Source: Liolophura sinensis (taxonomy: Eukaryota > Mollusca > Polyplacophora > Chitonida > Chitonidae). From it: a stretch of DNA of 64,000 nt. The stretch is taken from assembly GCF_032854445.1 (NCBI RefSeq), contig NC_088307.1:8320017-8384016 (forward strand). Direction: 5' to 3'. A program made the translations under genes and the position numbers. Under the pieces are notes generated by a model, which did no database searches, was not told where the DNA came from, and saw only the letters and a list, made by a program, of their open reading frames with translations. Of this stretch, positions 25,345-37,655 are shown one piece after another (position 1 is the first letter of the stretch; the number at the start of each line of letters is the position of its first letter).

Positions 25345-25890
25345 AAGCGTTTACACCGCGGAGAAAACATTTACCCACAGAGAAGACGTTTACGCCTTGA
25401 AGAAAACGTTTCCATCACAACTAAAATAAATTTCTTCACAGACAAAAAGTTTGCGCCACAAAAACCTTCCACTGCGGAGAAAACGCGTCCACTAATCCGG
25501 AGAAAACATCTTCATTGTGGAGAAGAACTTTGCACTGCGAAGGAAAAGTGTAACCGCCAGAGTAAACCTTTCCACAACTGTTTATACTGCAATCGAGAGA
25601 AAACCTTTCCACCTCGGAGAAAACTTTTGCACTACACATGTACTTTTTGCCCTGCTGAGAAAAATATTTACCCAAAAAACAAAACCTTTACATTACACAG
25701 AAAACCTTCCCACCGCAGAGAAAACTTTTACCCATGCACGGAAGAAAGATTTACATCAGAGAAAACTTTACACCAGGGAGCAAATTACTGCACTGTAAAC
25801 AAAACTATTTCCACAACATGAGAAGCCCTTTTCAGCCCGGAGAAAATCATAAAACTGCTGAGATAACACTTACATCACAGTGAAAACGTT
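25345..25890. repeat. Degenerate 21-bp minisatellite (GAGAAAAC-rTTT)
   Basis: A loose unit of about 21 bp, core gagaaaacctttccac, recurs some 20 times with many substitutions. The core spells the codons for Glu-Lys-Pro/Thr-Phe on the plus strand, reminiscent of the C2H2 zinc-finger linker, but no Cys/His finger pattern surrounds it. I therefore read it as an old minisatellite, not a gene. Frames on both strands stay open for up to 93 codons because the unit length is a multiple of three. Confidence 0.75.
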
Positions 25891-26004
25891 TCTGAATGTT
25901 TTTGTATAAATTTACTGCTGAATGCATGAGTTTTGTGTCCATTTGCTTTCATTAATGATACATTTTGAAAGAAAACCTAGGAATCATTGTAATCTGTGAT
26001 ACAA

Positions 26005-26148
26005 TTTATTTATTTATTTGATTGGTGTTTTACGCCGTACTCAAGAATACTTCGCTTATACGACGGCAGCCATCATTATGGTGGGCGGAAACCGTGCAGA
26101 GCCCGGGGGAAACCCACAACCATCCGCAGGTAGCTGGCAGACCCTGTG
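26005..26148 (-). mobile_element. SINE family A, truncated
   Basis: A well-preserved tail-side half: attggtgttttacgccgtac, cgcttatacgacggcagcc, gcagagcccgggggaaaccc and catccgcaggtagctggcag. The tRNA-like half is missing. Confidence 0.85.
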
Positions 26149-26263
26149 ATACAAAGATAAATATTTAATACGTCACTAGTAGGTCACCATACGATATTTT
26201 TCGGTTTATTCTCTGTTTAAAAGACAAAGACTGTAACTCGAACAGCCTTTTGTATTCATTCTA

Positions 26264-26528
26264 CTGATTGGTGTTTTACGTCGTGCTGAAGAATATTTCC
26301 CTTATACACTGACAGCCAGTGATATAGTGGTAGGAACCATGCAGTCTGAGCTCGCGTGAAACCCACGGTCATCTACACCATACAATCCATGACACACCCT
26401 CTCACGATAATCTGACAGCAAACCAGTATGAGCTGAATTGAATTCCTAGCCAACACATATACATGCAGACAAGTGGCTCCTCCTAGACCATTGTGTTGCC
26501 CCAATCATTAGGCCACTGAGGCCCCCGG
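26264..26528 (-). mobile_element. SINE family A, near full length, old
   Basis: It runs from gattggtgttttacgtcgtg to the tRNA-like end ttaggccactgaggccccc. The middle (cccttatacactgacagcc, gcgtgaaacccacggtcatc) is more diverged than in the neighbouring copy, suggesting an older insertion. Confidence 0.75.
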
Positions 26529-26639
26529 AGCAGCATTTATAAGATATTACAGGACAGATACAAGGTAACCATCATGCTTGGAAGCTACTGAGATGGCATG
26601 TATGTTTTCTGGTTGTCGATGTGATGTGCATTTAGTTAG

Positions 26640-26998
26640 ACAGTGCCATGTTCAGATGTTGTACAGGGAATGTCTGGTGTCTGCGTATTGTATACTATGA
26701 CTGGATGCATGGGGTGTCATAGCCGGTGTCAGTATATTGACTGGGCAGGCCTTCTTACCTGGTTCCTGTATACTTGTCTGGATGAGCCATAGTGTCTGGT
26801 TTCAGTATACTTTGAAACCGAGTTTGGTGTCCTGTACTGTGACTGGGTGGGGTGTCTCATCTGGAGCCAATACACGCAGTTATTGAGTTGTCATACCTGG
26901 GTCAGTTTACTGTGTGATTGGGTTGTGGTGTCTCTGTCTATATGTCTTGTATTATGTGACTGGATGGAGTCTCATGTTTGGTGTGAGCATACAATGAC
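26640..26998. repeat. Degenerate ~45-bp tandem repeat
   Basis: A motif built from tggtgtcagtatactgtgac and tggatggggtgtcatacc recurs about eight times with substitutions and small indels. No coding signal was seen. Confidence 0.6.
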
Positions 26999-27004
26999 AC
27001 GAGC

Positions 27005-27119
27005 TAGTTTCATGAAGCTTACTTAGTGTTAAGTTACCCTTAGCTAAGTGCACTTAGCTTATGGTAGCTAAGCCATTGTAGTTAAGGGCTTACTTAGCTA
27101 AGTGAGCTTCATGAAACCG
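27005..27119. mobile_element. Foldback/MITE-like element with 20-bp inverted arms
   Basis: gtttcatgaagcttacttag at 27,007-27,026 is answered by ctaagtgagcttcatgaaac at 27,098-27,117. The spacer holds more ctaagt/acttag half-sites. It is short, has no coding capacity and can fold into a hairpin, as non-autonomous DNA transposons do. Target-site duplications were not resolved. Confidence 0.65.
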
Positions 27120-28402
27120 GACCCTGGTCATATCAGGAGTTATATCACTCCCCTGGTCAAATCAGGAGTGGCAGTTAAGTGAGGCTTCAATGGAACTCTT
27201 CAGAGAGATGGTCAAACCCCACACAAACAAGCAAATTTCTCTTCCACTGGCCATTCCATCACATTTAGTTCATGAATTTGAAATTACAAAATTATGTAAC
27301 AGACTTCAAGAAATTAACACCCAGAGCAACATTTTCCAGTCTAACTAACCACATCAGTCATAATGAGCATAACTTGACTAAAAAGTGGCCAAAACTTGGA
27401 ATAAGGCGATTTATTGTATTTGTTTATTAGGTGAATTGGATCACCAAATGGATCAGCAATTTGAACTTGATCACCAATTGGAATTTGATCCAATATGGAA
27501 GTAGTCTAAATTTACTATTAGTGCTACAAGGATGTTCTGAAGGACATTGTTGTTATTAAAGCATGAACACTGGGAGTCCACATTTTTTCAAGGGTTTTTT
27601 ATATTGTTCTTTTATAATTACAAAGTGTTTTTAAATATGCTGTGTGTTATACTCTAACTTAGAAATCTCAATTTTAAATTTAAATACACTATATACATAT
27701 CTCGCCTCCTCCACATCGGTACATGTGCAATCAAAACTACGTGCCTTTGTTCATTGTTACTTGATTGTTTTCTCCAGCTACTAAAATGCACCTGAATACA
27801 TGCTACAATAAAAGTTTAATTTAAGGTTAAAATTTTATATATAATACTAGTACCTTGATTCTAAGTGTATCACATTGCACGTCATTGTCAGTGCAAAGGT
27901 CGTCAGTATAGAAGCTCCTGTTCAATAACCCAATGACTGATTAAATGCACATATGCCAATACAGTGCACTGCTTATACTACTACTAAACACCACTGATTT
28001 ATTCCATTGACGTAAGAATGTCAAAATTAATTTTAAAAAAAAAAAAGAGAGAAAAAAATGAAGATAGCCCAGCTATGCTGCTATGAATCTCTCTGTTCTG
28101 GATATTGTTTATAGCATTCAGATTCTAACTCCCAGCAGTGAACAATATTTTCTACACGTTTTCCTTGCCCAGTGCCAGCAGTATCACCCTCAGCTGTGAG
28201 CTGAGAGTTTGTCAAATGATGCCTGCTGTTACAAAAAAGTCAGACAATAAAATGAGTTTTCATAAAAAGCATGGCTCTCAACACTAAATGTACAATTAAT
28301 CAGGGGAGACAACCAATCTGCTGCCACACTGATAAAACATTGACATACATAATAATAGAGATCTTCATTTGATTTCCAAATCCAAGTCGTCAAATTAAAA
28401 AT
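27120..28402. other. Intergenic, no gene seen
   Basis: AT-rich sequence with simple A-runs near 28,040. It includes an 18-bp direct repeat (variants of ctggtcaaatcaggagt, 27,124-27,172). The 3' untranslated part of the AhpD-like gene should lie just below 28,403. Confidence 0.5.
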
Positions 28403-31400
28403 CTAGGAGTTTTTTTCACGAGGCATTCTTCCCAACATATAAAATTCTTCATTAGGTTTCATATTTGTTACGAATGCCATTCTGTTGGACATAGCAAAAA
28501 ATGCTGTAATAGCTCCTATGTCCCAGGCATCATCTCTATCCAATCCATGCTTCTCTAAGTTCTTGAGCCTATCTTCAGACGGTGCTTCACAATTTGCCAC
28601 ATCCATCGCAAATTCCAGAATTGCCCTCTGACGCTCATCCAAGTCCGCAGTACGCCAGTTGGCTGCAATCTAATGAACACAATCAGAAAATTCTATTTAA
28701 AATCTTTCCAAATCAAAACCTTCAACAAACTAAAAAAAAAACAACTACCTGTGATTAAGCCAATCCTCCACAAATTGTTCTATTTATTTGACTGTTTGCT
28801 TCGCAATATGTTCACTATATTTCACTGTCTCTAAAATATGAAGACAGAAGTCAAGTGTGTAGGTGGAGGAAACCGGAAAGAGCCTAAGGACACCACCACA
28901 ACTCACCAAGCAGGAGCACAGGAAGCACATGCAAAGTGAGGGTCACTATCTCAACCAATGAGACGCAGGAGATAGGTGAAAGTGAAAGTAAGCTCTTATA
29001 TATAAACAGATGTATGTAGACTAGCCTATCAATAATATATGACCTATGGAGGGAGCCTCCTCAAAGTCGCAAAAGGGAATTCCAGTCTAACGTTATAATA
29101 CAAGCCCCATGTAAACTTTCATAAATTAAATAAATAGCAAAAGAAATACTATATTTCATAATTCCTAAAACAGAGTAGTAAACAGGACAGGCTAGTTTCC
29201 ATAAAAATTGATTACCATATGATATTCTACTGGGAACTGGTTTGTGATGAATACTTACTTGATCAGCCAATACTGGATTTTTAGAATAGATCCTGTGCAA
29301 GGCTCCATGAGCTATGATACAGTACAAGCAGTTGTTCTTTGAACTGGTTGCCACAACTATCATCTCTTTGTCTGCCTTCGTCAAGTTTCCTGTAGTAATC
29401 AGAAATCTAGATAGCATAATTCAAAATTTACATTTAGAAATTTACAAATGAATTTCTAAATACTTTGAGAAAACGAGAAGTTAGTGAGCATGAAACAACC
29501 ATACTGCTGGGGGCATCCTTGCACCCTATGACCATATATGCATAATTGTGTTCTTATCTTCCTTTCCATGCAGACTAATGGGAGATAACTCAAAGCAAAC
29601 TTTATAACAGTTTTGCCATGTCGACTTCAGTTTGCAGGATCATGGAACTCAGACTTGGACTTAACTTCAACAGTTTACAATGCTAAAATTAAGTTTAAAA
29701 CAGTTTTATGATCCTAGGGTGAATTCAACATAAATGTATTAACCATAAATAAATCTCAAAGACGCTGACATCTGCAGACTTGGAGGTTTAAAGGAGCTGG
29801 AAACATTTTAATGCTCTCTGACATGTCTTTGCTCTGCATGTCCATGCAGACTAAAGGACATAACTCCACCTATGCCAAAAAACATGCGAAAGTTTGGGTC
29901 TCACAGTTCTTCCCACATTTCAGCTTCCAGGCATTCCCAGTGTGATGTTAGAGACAAATTAATCAACTCTGTAAGAATTTATTTCCTGAATCTTTCAGTT
30001 TCAAGACATCACACAGAAACCTTTTCAACCATCTGACCAAGCGCTAATCTGCACTGACTATATCAATGGTTCATCCCAATGAGTTATTTTGTGGAGTTCA
30101 TTATAGAACTGCATGAACAATTAAAGTTATTCATTAATGATGACATTACTAATCAGCTATACTTTGAACTGCTGTGAATGACAGTAGTTTGTACTCAACA
30201 TTTAAAAAGCCATCCTGATTAATGAAATGATAGGAATGCAGCCAACTAGGGGATCTACACTGCCTTTTTAACATTTTAACTCAAACCTAGCATATGGTGT
30301 TTTGGGATTCATTTTTTTCAAGAGTAAAAGTATAATTTTTAAGTTTTTTTAAGTATAATGACTGTACCTCTATCTGTGGCCATCAACACATCGTAGTAAT
30401 TGAAGAATGCTCTGAATTCATCCGGTCTGTATGAGAGAGTTTGAAACACATTTGGTAAAAAACCTCCCTGTTAATGTGAAAGAAAAACAAATATGGGTGA
30501 ATAACCACTGAAAACTATGTCAAAACTGCTGTTTTTCTCCACTGAATAACATGCAACTGAAAGAATACTCTGGTGTTCTTGTTAGCGGGGTCAAATTAAG
30601 TTTTTGTAAGTTTATTTTTCACTTTTGTATGAAATTGTTGTTTTCTTCACAATTATATCATCTACTCATGCAGAAATGAGCTACTCCAACATTATATATG
30701 GTATTTAGAACGGAAAAAACTGTTTGTAATGTCAATGAAACCTGAAATATTTTAAAAAAAGCCCACCACAGAATTTGAACGTCCCAAAAATAATCCAAAA
30801 ACAAAAAGTAAGCATTCTGGAAGTATTGTCTCACAACATATGTCCCCTACCAATTTTATAATTAAGCTGTCCACAAAAGACAACTCTGAAATGGGTGATA
30901 CCCTTGGATTTTTTTCCAAAACAAAAACTCTTGAAACTACCTTAGCATATATGAGTAAGGTTTGCCAATTTAATATAGCTCCAAATTCTAAAGTGGTTTT
31001 TGAGATATGGCCGCTTAGAAACACTTTGTGTTGTTCATTTTTTACAATCTCAGAACAATTTGTTATGGAGGCATTTTTAGAAGGCTGTAATTTCTCATTC
31101 AAAAGATATGGAAATCTACCTACGGGGATTTTCACAAAAAGTTATGCTTTCTGAACGTCATGTGCGATACTTGATTGGTGCACATACATATGTATTCTGG
31201 TGTTGTCTTTTCTTTTAAAGTTATAGTACAGTATTAAAGCTATAATGGATATTTATTAAAAGAAAACTTGACCTTTTCTTCAACTTCATTCATAGTCCTT
31301 TGAACATCTTCTGGAAGGCTCTCTCTGGGTGGTATTGGATAACGACTTATCTCAGAGCTGTCAGGCAGCAATGGAGACATAGAAGTATGGAATGTGCTTT

Positions 31401-33673
31401 GTCCTGCCTAAAAAGAACATATATATATATAACACTGGAATATAGGCGTCAGTGAACAAAGCTTCATAAAGCAAATTTCTCCTCACTTTTTGTCACAAAT
31501 CAAGTGGCTTTGGTTAAACAGCACCATAAGGCCTTTGTAATTTATGAGAAAAATTAGTAAAAAAAAATGATTGACAAAGATTTGTGATAGTTGTCCCTGG
31601 AAGATAAATCATAATAGTACACCAAGATATTATGTAACATAGTTCACATGTTCAAAATTTCACATTTAATATTTTTCAAGAAAAACGACTGATGCATGAT
31701 GGGAAACTGGCCATGGATGCTTAAAACAATTTATTGTCACATGCCCCAAATTAATTGTCATGATTTGTAATGTAAGCAGCACTTCACAAATATGTCTAAA
31801 GAGGAGCGATATGACTGGAGTGCATGTTTACTGGTGATTCCATGAAGTACTTTAAAGTCGGTTTGATAGATAGACAAATAGATAGATAGACAGATAGATA
31901 GATACATAACATACATGTAGATTCATTCTTTCAACAAGCTTTGGCCACTCTGCTCCAGAGGAATTTACACAACTTGTCAGTTATCAGTACTAAAAACCAC
32001 ACCCAACAAGATGTGTCCACTTTGAATGTTCAATCATTCTATCAATCTATGCTCAACGACCAGCTTATGAGAATGAAAAACACTGTCCCTTTAAGCCGAC
32101 TCCGTAACCTTACATTGTCAATGAGCTCTCAACCATTTCTAAACTCTAACAGATGGTATCAGTGAATTCTAGAGCATTGTTTGATCAACACAAAATAAAT
32201 GAATTTGGAAATCTGTACTTCGGTAAATTCTTATTTCATGTTGTTTGTAAAAACTGAATGAAACTCTGTTACAGGAACACAATTATAAGTAAATGACTGA
32301 GCCAGGTGTAATAATGAGTTTTCTTTGGCCCACCTGTGATTTGTTTGATACACTGCATTAATTCTTTATTTAGTCATATTGCCTCAGGGAACAGCATCAC
32401 CATTTTATTCAGAAGACAACACATTAAGATGAGTCAACTTAATACACAACACTTTCCATGACATTCTTCAAAAATGCAGATTTGCTTAACATTAAAGGGT
32501 CTCTAACTTCAATCCCATCAACATAATTCCAGTTTATCTTTAAGTACACACCTGCAACTCTCATACTTAATATACTGATGGGCAGTTTGCTACAGAGTGA
32601 ATGCTGCACGCATCAGGTGACTCCAGTCCAATCCAAAACAAAGTAATATGGTAATATGGCAGTTTCAGTTGGAGAGGGAGGTGCTTTGCTTGGAGCACAA
32701 ATGTTAGAAGTGTATGAAAGATGTGGTGAAAAACTACATCTTAAAAGGCAGTTTAACTGACAGCTTTTTTTCTCCTTTTAATAACAAGGTGTCTATATGT
32801 AATGATAGCCTTATAGGCCCTTGAACCGCTCTTTTATCTAGTGCTGCTTCCCTGAGACAACTTACCAAAGGTACTTTTTTAAGGTCTTAGTTGTGACCCA
32901 ACCCTGGATTGACCCTGGATCTACCGCCCCCAAAACCGAGACTCTACCAACTGAACAATTGGGGCCAGTAAATTATAGTATGTTAGACAATAGAACAATC
33001 TTCACACCCTATAGAAATTGTTTTGGACTTATGAGGATGTATAGAAGAGTTTTGCATTACTTCTCATGTTATTTAGACAATATTTTCAATGCACAAGTAA
33101 AATGGCAGCTGCAATACTGTATTTATTTAATCTTTTAATGTGCAAAAATGATGCTACATGAAATAAAAACATGATGGTACAAATAAGGGAAAATAAAGGA
33201 TCAGGTGTTGTTCCTCGTGCTACCTTAGTTTAATTAAATTAATCATTGGGGTATATTTTCAACAATTTCTGATATTCACCTGTTGTAGGCAATTATAAGT
33301 CACAATTATATTGTTGAAAATTGATCTCGACATTTAATTCAATTGAACGAGTGCTGCCTCTTATTGTTGGCAACTCATTCATCTGCCAACCTATCCTTTA
33401 CTATAACCACAAATAGTTAACTGCGTAACAAATTTGAATAAATTACAAGAACTGGACAAGGAAGAAAGACAGTTTTTGCAGAAGTAGAGCCCAACAGTAA
33501 CAGAAGTGTTGACAGTTAATGCACTTTACTAGGGCCAGTAACCCATGACACACCTGGAAGAAACTTGTACTACAGAATCCATTATTCGAGAGTATTTTAC
33601 GCGAGTGACAGACGTAAATGCTTGTCACTCGGCTGACAATTTGACCAGCAAACTTTCGAACCTGAAAAGACAT
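28403..33673 (-). CDS. AhpD-like / carboxymuconolactone decarboxylase-fold peroxidase-related protein, probably mitochondrial
   Basis: Five exons on the minus strand: 33673-33554, 31407-31273, 30467-30368, 29389-29259, 28669-28403. Phases agree at every join and the total is 753 nt, 250 aa. Exon 1 (MSFQVRKFAGQIVSRVTSIY...) is basic and free of acidic residues, like a mitochondrial leader. The core has a Glu (residue 127) twelve positions before C139, then C139-L-Y-C142-I-I-A-H146. This matches the Glu, CxxC and His proton-relay centre known from AhpD alkylhydroperoxidase. The CxYC form is the one I associate with the 'uncharacterized peroxidase-related' subfamily. The last exon (IAANWRTADLDERQ...) is the helical part typical of that subfamily. 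It probably reduces peroxides or handles thiol redox; the substrate is unknown. The gene looks intact. Confidence 0.9.
28782..28935 (-). mobile_element. Possible very old SINE family A copy
   Basis: Faint similarity only: tttatttgactgtttgcttc, later tggaggaaaccggaaagagc. It lies in the last intron of the AhpD-like gene. Confidence 0.3.
30730..31190. other. Unexplained intronic block, open on both strands
   Basis: Inside intron 2 of the AhpD-like gene, overlapping frames are open for 127 codons on the minus strand and 104 on the plus strand. Neither encodes a recognisable domain, and splice sites of the host gene skip the block. It may be a fossil of a dispersed repeat. No terminal repeats were found. 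Confidence 0.35.
31866..31912. repeat. (GATA)n microsatellite
   Basis: A GATA-rich run with a few GACA/AATA variants, in intron 1 of the AhpD-like gene. Confidence 0.85.
32823..32967 (-). mobile_element. SINE family B with tRNA-like promoter
   Basis: Read on the minus strand, it starts with a tRNA-like head: an A-box-like TTGTTCAGTTGG near 32,945-32,958, then a B-box-like AGGGTCAATCC near 32,905-32,915. The body (plus-strand ctcttttatctagtgctgct) follows and it ends near 32,823. It sits in intron 1 of the AhpD-like gene. Confidence 0.65.
33228..33348. mobile_element. MITE-like hairpin element, family 2
   Basis: The left end holds tattttcaacaatttctgat and the right end holds its partial inverse, ttgttgaaaattgatctcga, then ttcaattgaac. 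The element at 62,853-62,997 belongs to the same family. It has no coding capacity. Confidence 0.7.
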
Positions 33674-34029
33674 GATGACAGATAGACGAAGAACTAAACC
33701 GGAAGGGGAACTGTGCAGCCTCTTTCTCAGCCACGGTCAAGGGCAATTACTCATGGGGGGAAAAATCTCTGCGAGCTGTAGTCCTGAAATCTGAGCGCTC
33801 GGGTCGCTCAAGAATTCTCCTTTTAGAAGCATAACAGTAACTATGTCGTTTTTTCAAATATTTTAACTAGAAACTATGCCCAAGTCCATGTAAAACTTCA
33901 GGTATCACAATGATTCAAATAAAAATGTAGCCATTTGTGACAGAGGGTTTTAAACTGTATGCGCACTCCACACTGCTGTCGCGCGGTTTTCGAAACCATA
34001 TGAAAGCCTGTGGATGATAACAACACCTA
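33674..34029. promoter_or_regulatory. Upstream region of the AhpD-like gene
   Basis: This is the sequence just 5' of the start codon. The stretch 33,760-33,815 is locally richer in CpG than its surroundings, which fits a promoter, but no defined motif is called. Confidence 0.3.
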
Positions 34030-34205
34030 TCTCCAGGTGGCTATTTCAACTCCTCTGGCGGAGTATTATCTATATGCTGGGCTGGCGGAGTATTTTATTT
34101 ACACTGGGCTTTCGGAATATTTTACTTATACTGGGCTGGCGGAATATTATGAAATACTCCGCCAGCCTGGAATAAAAGGAGGAGCTGCAATAGCCATCTG
34201 GAGCT
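34030..34205. mobile_element. Foldback element with internal 27-bp repeats
   Basis: The outer arms ctccaggtggctattt (about 34,031) and its inverse aatagccatctggag (about 34,191) enclose three further 27-bp units that each begin ctggcggagtatt or a close variant (34,055, 34,082, 34,109, 34,136). The inverse aatactccgccag is at 34,153-34,165. The whole piece can fold on itself. No transposase is present, so if mobile it is non-autonomous. Confidence 0.65.
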
Positions 34206-34837
34206 GAGTATCACCTGGTATGTTCAGAAGTGTATTAACTTTACTCTAGAGTGCCATTCTCTTTGTGTCATGGTCAGACTGGTACAAACTTTAAAACCTG
34301 GCTTAACTTTAATACTCTTTTGAACAAGTGCTCCCAGAAAATTATGATGACAAGTATATTTAAATTAAAAGTTGGACTTGTAACAAAAGTAATGAGAGGT
34401 TTCAGTTTTGTAATCAGCAAAATATTTCTGTCCAAACTCTGGCTGATGTGTCTGGTTTCTGTGTGGAGGAAGGTCATAAGGTAATCAAACTCTCAGCAGT
34501 ATGCATTATATTAGTCCCAATTAAACTGAAGCTTAATTATATGTAACCCATGAAGATATTAAGCCTTTCAAACTGCTCACCCAAAACCAGTACTCAAAAA
34601 AAAAAAAAAGAGGCCCTGCGTGTTCTTTCCACCACAGTGTTGTTTTGACAGCAATCACATACAATTGATTGATATTTCAAGTCATATTTAGGCATGGTAT
34701 ACTTACGTAAGATTTATTTACTTGTTCCTAGTGATTTATTTGTAACATATCATAATCACAAATTGTTTTACCTATACAATGATGATCAGTTCTACTCGTG
34801 AAAGAAACCATTGTGCCCTTAACACTTTGATTTTGTT

Positions 34838-35035
34838 ATATATTTGGTTGGTGCTTTCCACTGTACACAAGAACATTCCAGTAATATGACGGCAGCAAGC
34901 ATTTTAGCAGGAAGAAAACAGGCAGAGCCCAGGGGAAGCCCATGACTTTCATCAGCTCCTGACAGACCTTCCCACATATGGCCGGGAAGGAAGCCTGCAT
35001 GAGCTGGATTCGAACTCACAGCGACTTTGTGAACT
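34838..35035 (-). mobile_element. SINE family A copy
   Basis: It runs from ttggttggtgctttccactg through atatgacggcagcaagcatt and cagacctt-type sequence to gagctggattcgaactcaca (B box in reverse). The tRNA 5' end is degraded. Confidence 0.75.
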
Positions 35036-36802
35036 ACAGATATGCACGGCATATTGATGGAAGACAAGAACATGTTCTTCATCAAAAATTAGCGCAAATG
35101 GCCACACTAGCAACATCAACCACTTATTGTGTCCATGGCCCCAGTGAGAGCTGTGGAATCTAACCCAATTCCTGCCAGTGTCTAATTCCCTCTTTAATAG
35201 GTTGCGCACCTATCAAGGCATATGTTTGGGTGAAAAAAGGAACAAGTGACAACACTGATTTGAAATCATTCATTTATACAGCAAAAATGTTTTCACACTG
35301 ATAACCTACCAAATCTATTTTGCGCATCATATCAGTAACAATAAAACATCCATGCTTGCACAGTTTTGATCTCACAACAGCAAAGTAACCTCCCTTGGTG
35401 ACCTGATGTTTGTCGTATTATTTAAGATATCCAGTTTCAAGGCCTTCTTGTGTTACAAGGAGCATGAAATGAAATCATTATAATCTTGATAAATTTCCTA
35501 AAATTATATCCTATGTTACAGTTTGACATGTCCTCTGCAAATCCCAGAGAATCATGTCCACATTTTCCATACCTTACGTCATATGAGAACACAGTTGAGC
35601 TTAGGGTCACCCACAGATGTTATACAGATAACCATGCTGTAAATGCCAAAAGCTCTGACTTCATTCCAGCAAGATTAATGGCCTCACTGTACATTCATGA
35701 TTCAACAACACATCAGAAATATTTCTGCGCCACGTCGAGCAAAAAAAAAAGGAAGTACAAGGCTCGTAATTTCACAAAACTTCCGAAGTCCACTAAACTT
35801 CTTACGCAAGTCCAACATTGTTTCTCCAAAAGACTAAAATCAAACACTACCTACACTCATGTATGGTACATACGTATAATTTAGAATAACCAAGAAGCTT
35901 GGTGAAACTGGGGCCAGATGACTAAAACACTTCATGATACGTACCTATTAAATGATGTAGTATATTGTAAATATAACCACGGAGCCTGGATTTTTGTTCT
36001 ATATAATGGCCTCATTAATATAACTGTTAAAATTGATAAGTTCATGATGATGGGTACATCTTCACTTCAAAATTTTGCAGTAACAGTATTGACAACTTAA
36101 CATTTTGAACACTCTAGCACTTTGTTTAAATTACTTGTAAAATTATAACCATTTCATGATAATTACCACTTTATTACATTTACACATAAATGACACCACC
36201 ACATCTGATATCACAGAATTTATACTTGAACTGTCATACGTGGGAAGGTCTGCCAGCACACTTCCCCCCTCCCCTATCGAGGTACATACTTTATGGGCAG
36301 CCCTCATGTGTAATTACAACATGTCGTGTTAAACCACAGAGACTTTATTGGCCTGTTTCACAATGTCATTTTGTCAGAAACTTTCATCTCCTCTACAAAA
36401 CAAACCCCTTGAAATTGCCTGAAATCATTCTACTACAGCATAGAAGCATTGGTTAATATTCACTTTTATCAATTTTAATGTACATTTACAAAAGAGCTTC
36501 ATTTGATTACATTTTTGGGCTAAAGCCCGAATCGCATTGTGAAACAGTCCCCTTGCATGATCACACCCTGATGACATGACACTTGTTAACAGTACAATAA
36601 ATATGACTAAATAATTACTTGGAGAATTTACAAGACCTGTGCATGGAAATCTAAGCACTTTATAGTCCTACTAAATACCTGTAACTGACGCTGACTAGTG
36701 AGCTACACAAGATATACATACATTACATCTTAATGCTAATCTATTTCAGCACAGTCAGCAAATCACACATGTTCAGTATATACTGAAATGAGCAGGAACG
36801 TT
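35036..36802. other. Intergenic, no gene seen
   Basis: A 132-codon plus-strand frame at 35,486-35,884 is open but has no recognisable domain and no splice context. The rest is ordinary AT-rich DNA. Confidence 0.4.
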
Positions 36803-36915
36803 GGGCTTCCCCCGGGACCTGCCCGGTTTCCTCCCACCATAACACTCGCTGCCGTCGTATAAGTGAAATATTCTTCAGTACGGTATAAAACACCAATTAA
36901 ATAAATACATAAATG
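36803..36915 (+). mobile_element. SINE family A, head-truncated
   Basis: It begins in the middle of the family (cttcccccgggacctgcccg), continues with gccgtcgtataagtgaaata and ends in the ATAAAT tail. Confidence 0.8.
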
Positions 36916-37029
36916 CAGATGTGCCCATAACACTGTCTCAAGACAAGTTCTCTTCAATGAACATTTAATGACTACTCGTCACCACAAAGGTTACTCAAAT
37001 GGCTCTTATTAAGTGAATTTTTCACAAAT

Positions 37030-37655
37030 TTGTATTGCTCCTCCAGAGCACAATTATGTACTGATCCTCCAGAGCACAATTATGTACTGATCCTCCAGAG
37101 AACAATTATGTACTGATCCTCCAGAGAACAATTATATACTGATCCTCCAGAGAACAATTATGTACTGATCCTCCAGAGAACAATTATGTACTGATGCTCC
37201 AGAGAACAATTATGTACTGATCCTCCAGAGAACAATTATGTACTGATCCTCCAGAGCACAATTATATACTGATCCTCCAGAGAACAATTATATACTGATC
37301 CTCCAGAGAACAATTATGTACTGATCCTCCAGAGCACAATTATGTACTGATCCTCCAGAGAACAATTATGTACTGATCCTCCAGAGAACAATTATGTACT
37401 GATCCTTCAGAGAACAATTATGTTCTGATCCTCCAGAGCACAATTATGTACTGATCCTCCAGAGAACAATTATGTTTTGATCCTCCAGAGAACAATTATG
37501 TACTGATCCTCCAGAGAACAATTATGTACTGATCCTCCCGAGCACAATTATGTACTGATCCTCCAGAGCACAATTACGTACTGATCCTCCAGAACACAAT
37601 TTTGTACTGATCCTCCAGAGCACAATATTATATCAGTACTCCAGAGCACATAATT
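37030..37655. repeat. 26-bp minisatellite, about 24 copies
   Basis: The unit tgatcctccagagaacaatt plus atgtac repeats with a strict 26-bp period and few substitutions (mainly gaaca/gcaca and tatgta/tatata). The edge copies are more diverged. It lies downstream of the TRPV stop codon. Confidence 0.95.

Noticed and set aside
25235-25821. Possible zinc-finger gene
   Set aside because: Linker-like GEKPF echoes are present, but the C-x2-C...H-x3-H pattern is absent.
30752-31154. Overlapping 127- and 104-codon frames on opposite strands
   Set aside because: They lie inside an intron of the AhpD-like gene and encode no known domain. Kept only as an unexplained block.
35486-35884. 132-codon plus-strand open frame
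   Set aside because: No recognisable domain, composition like its AT-rich surroundings, and no splice or promoter context.
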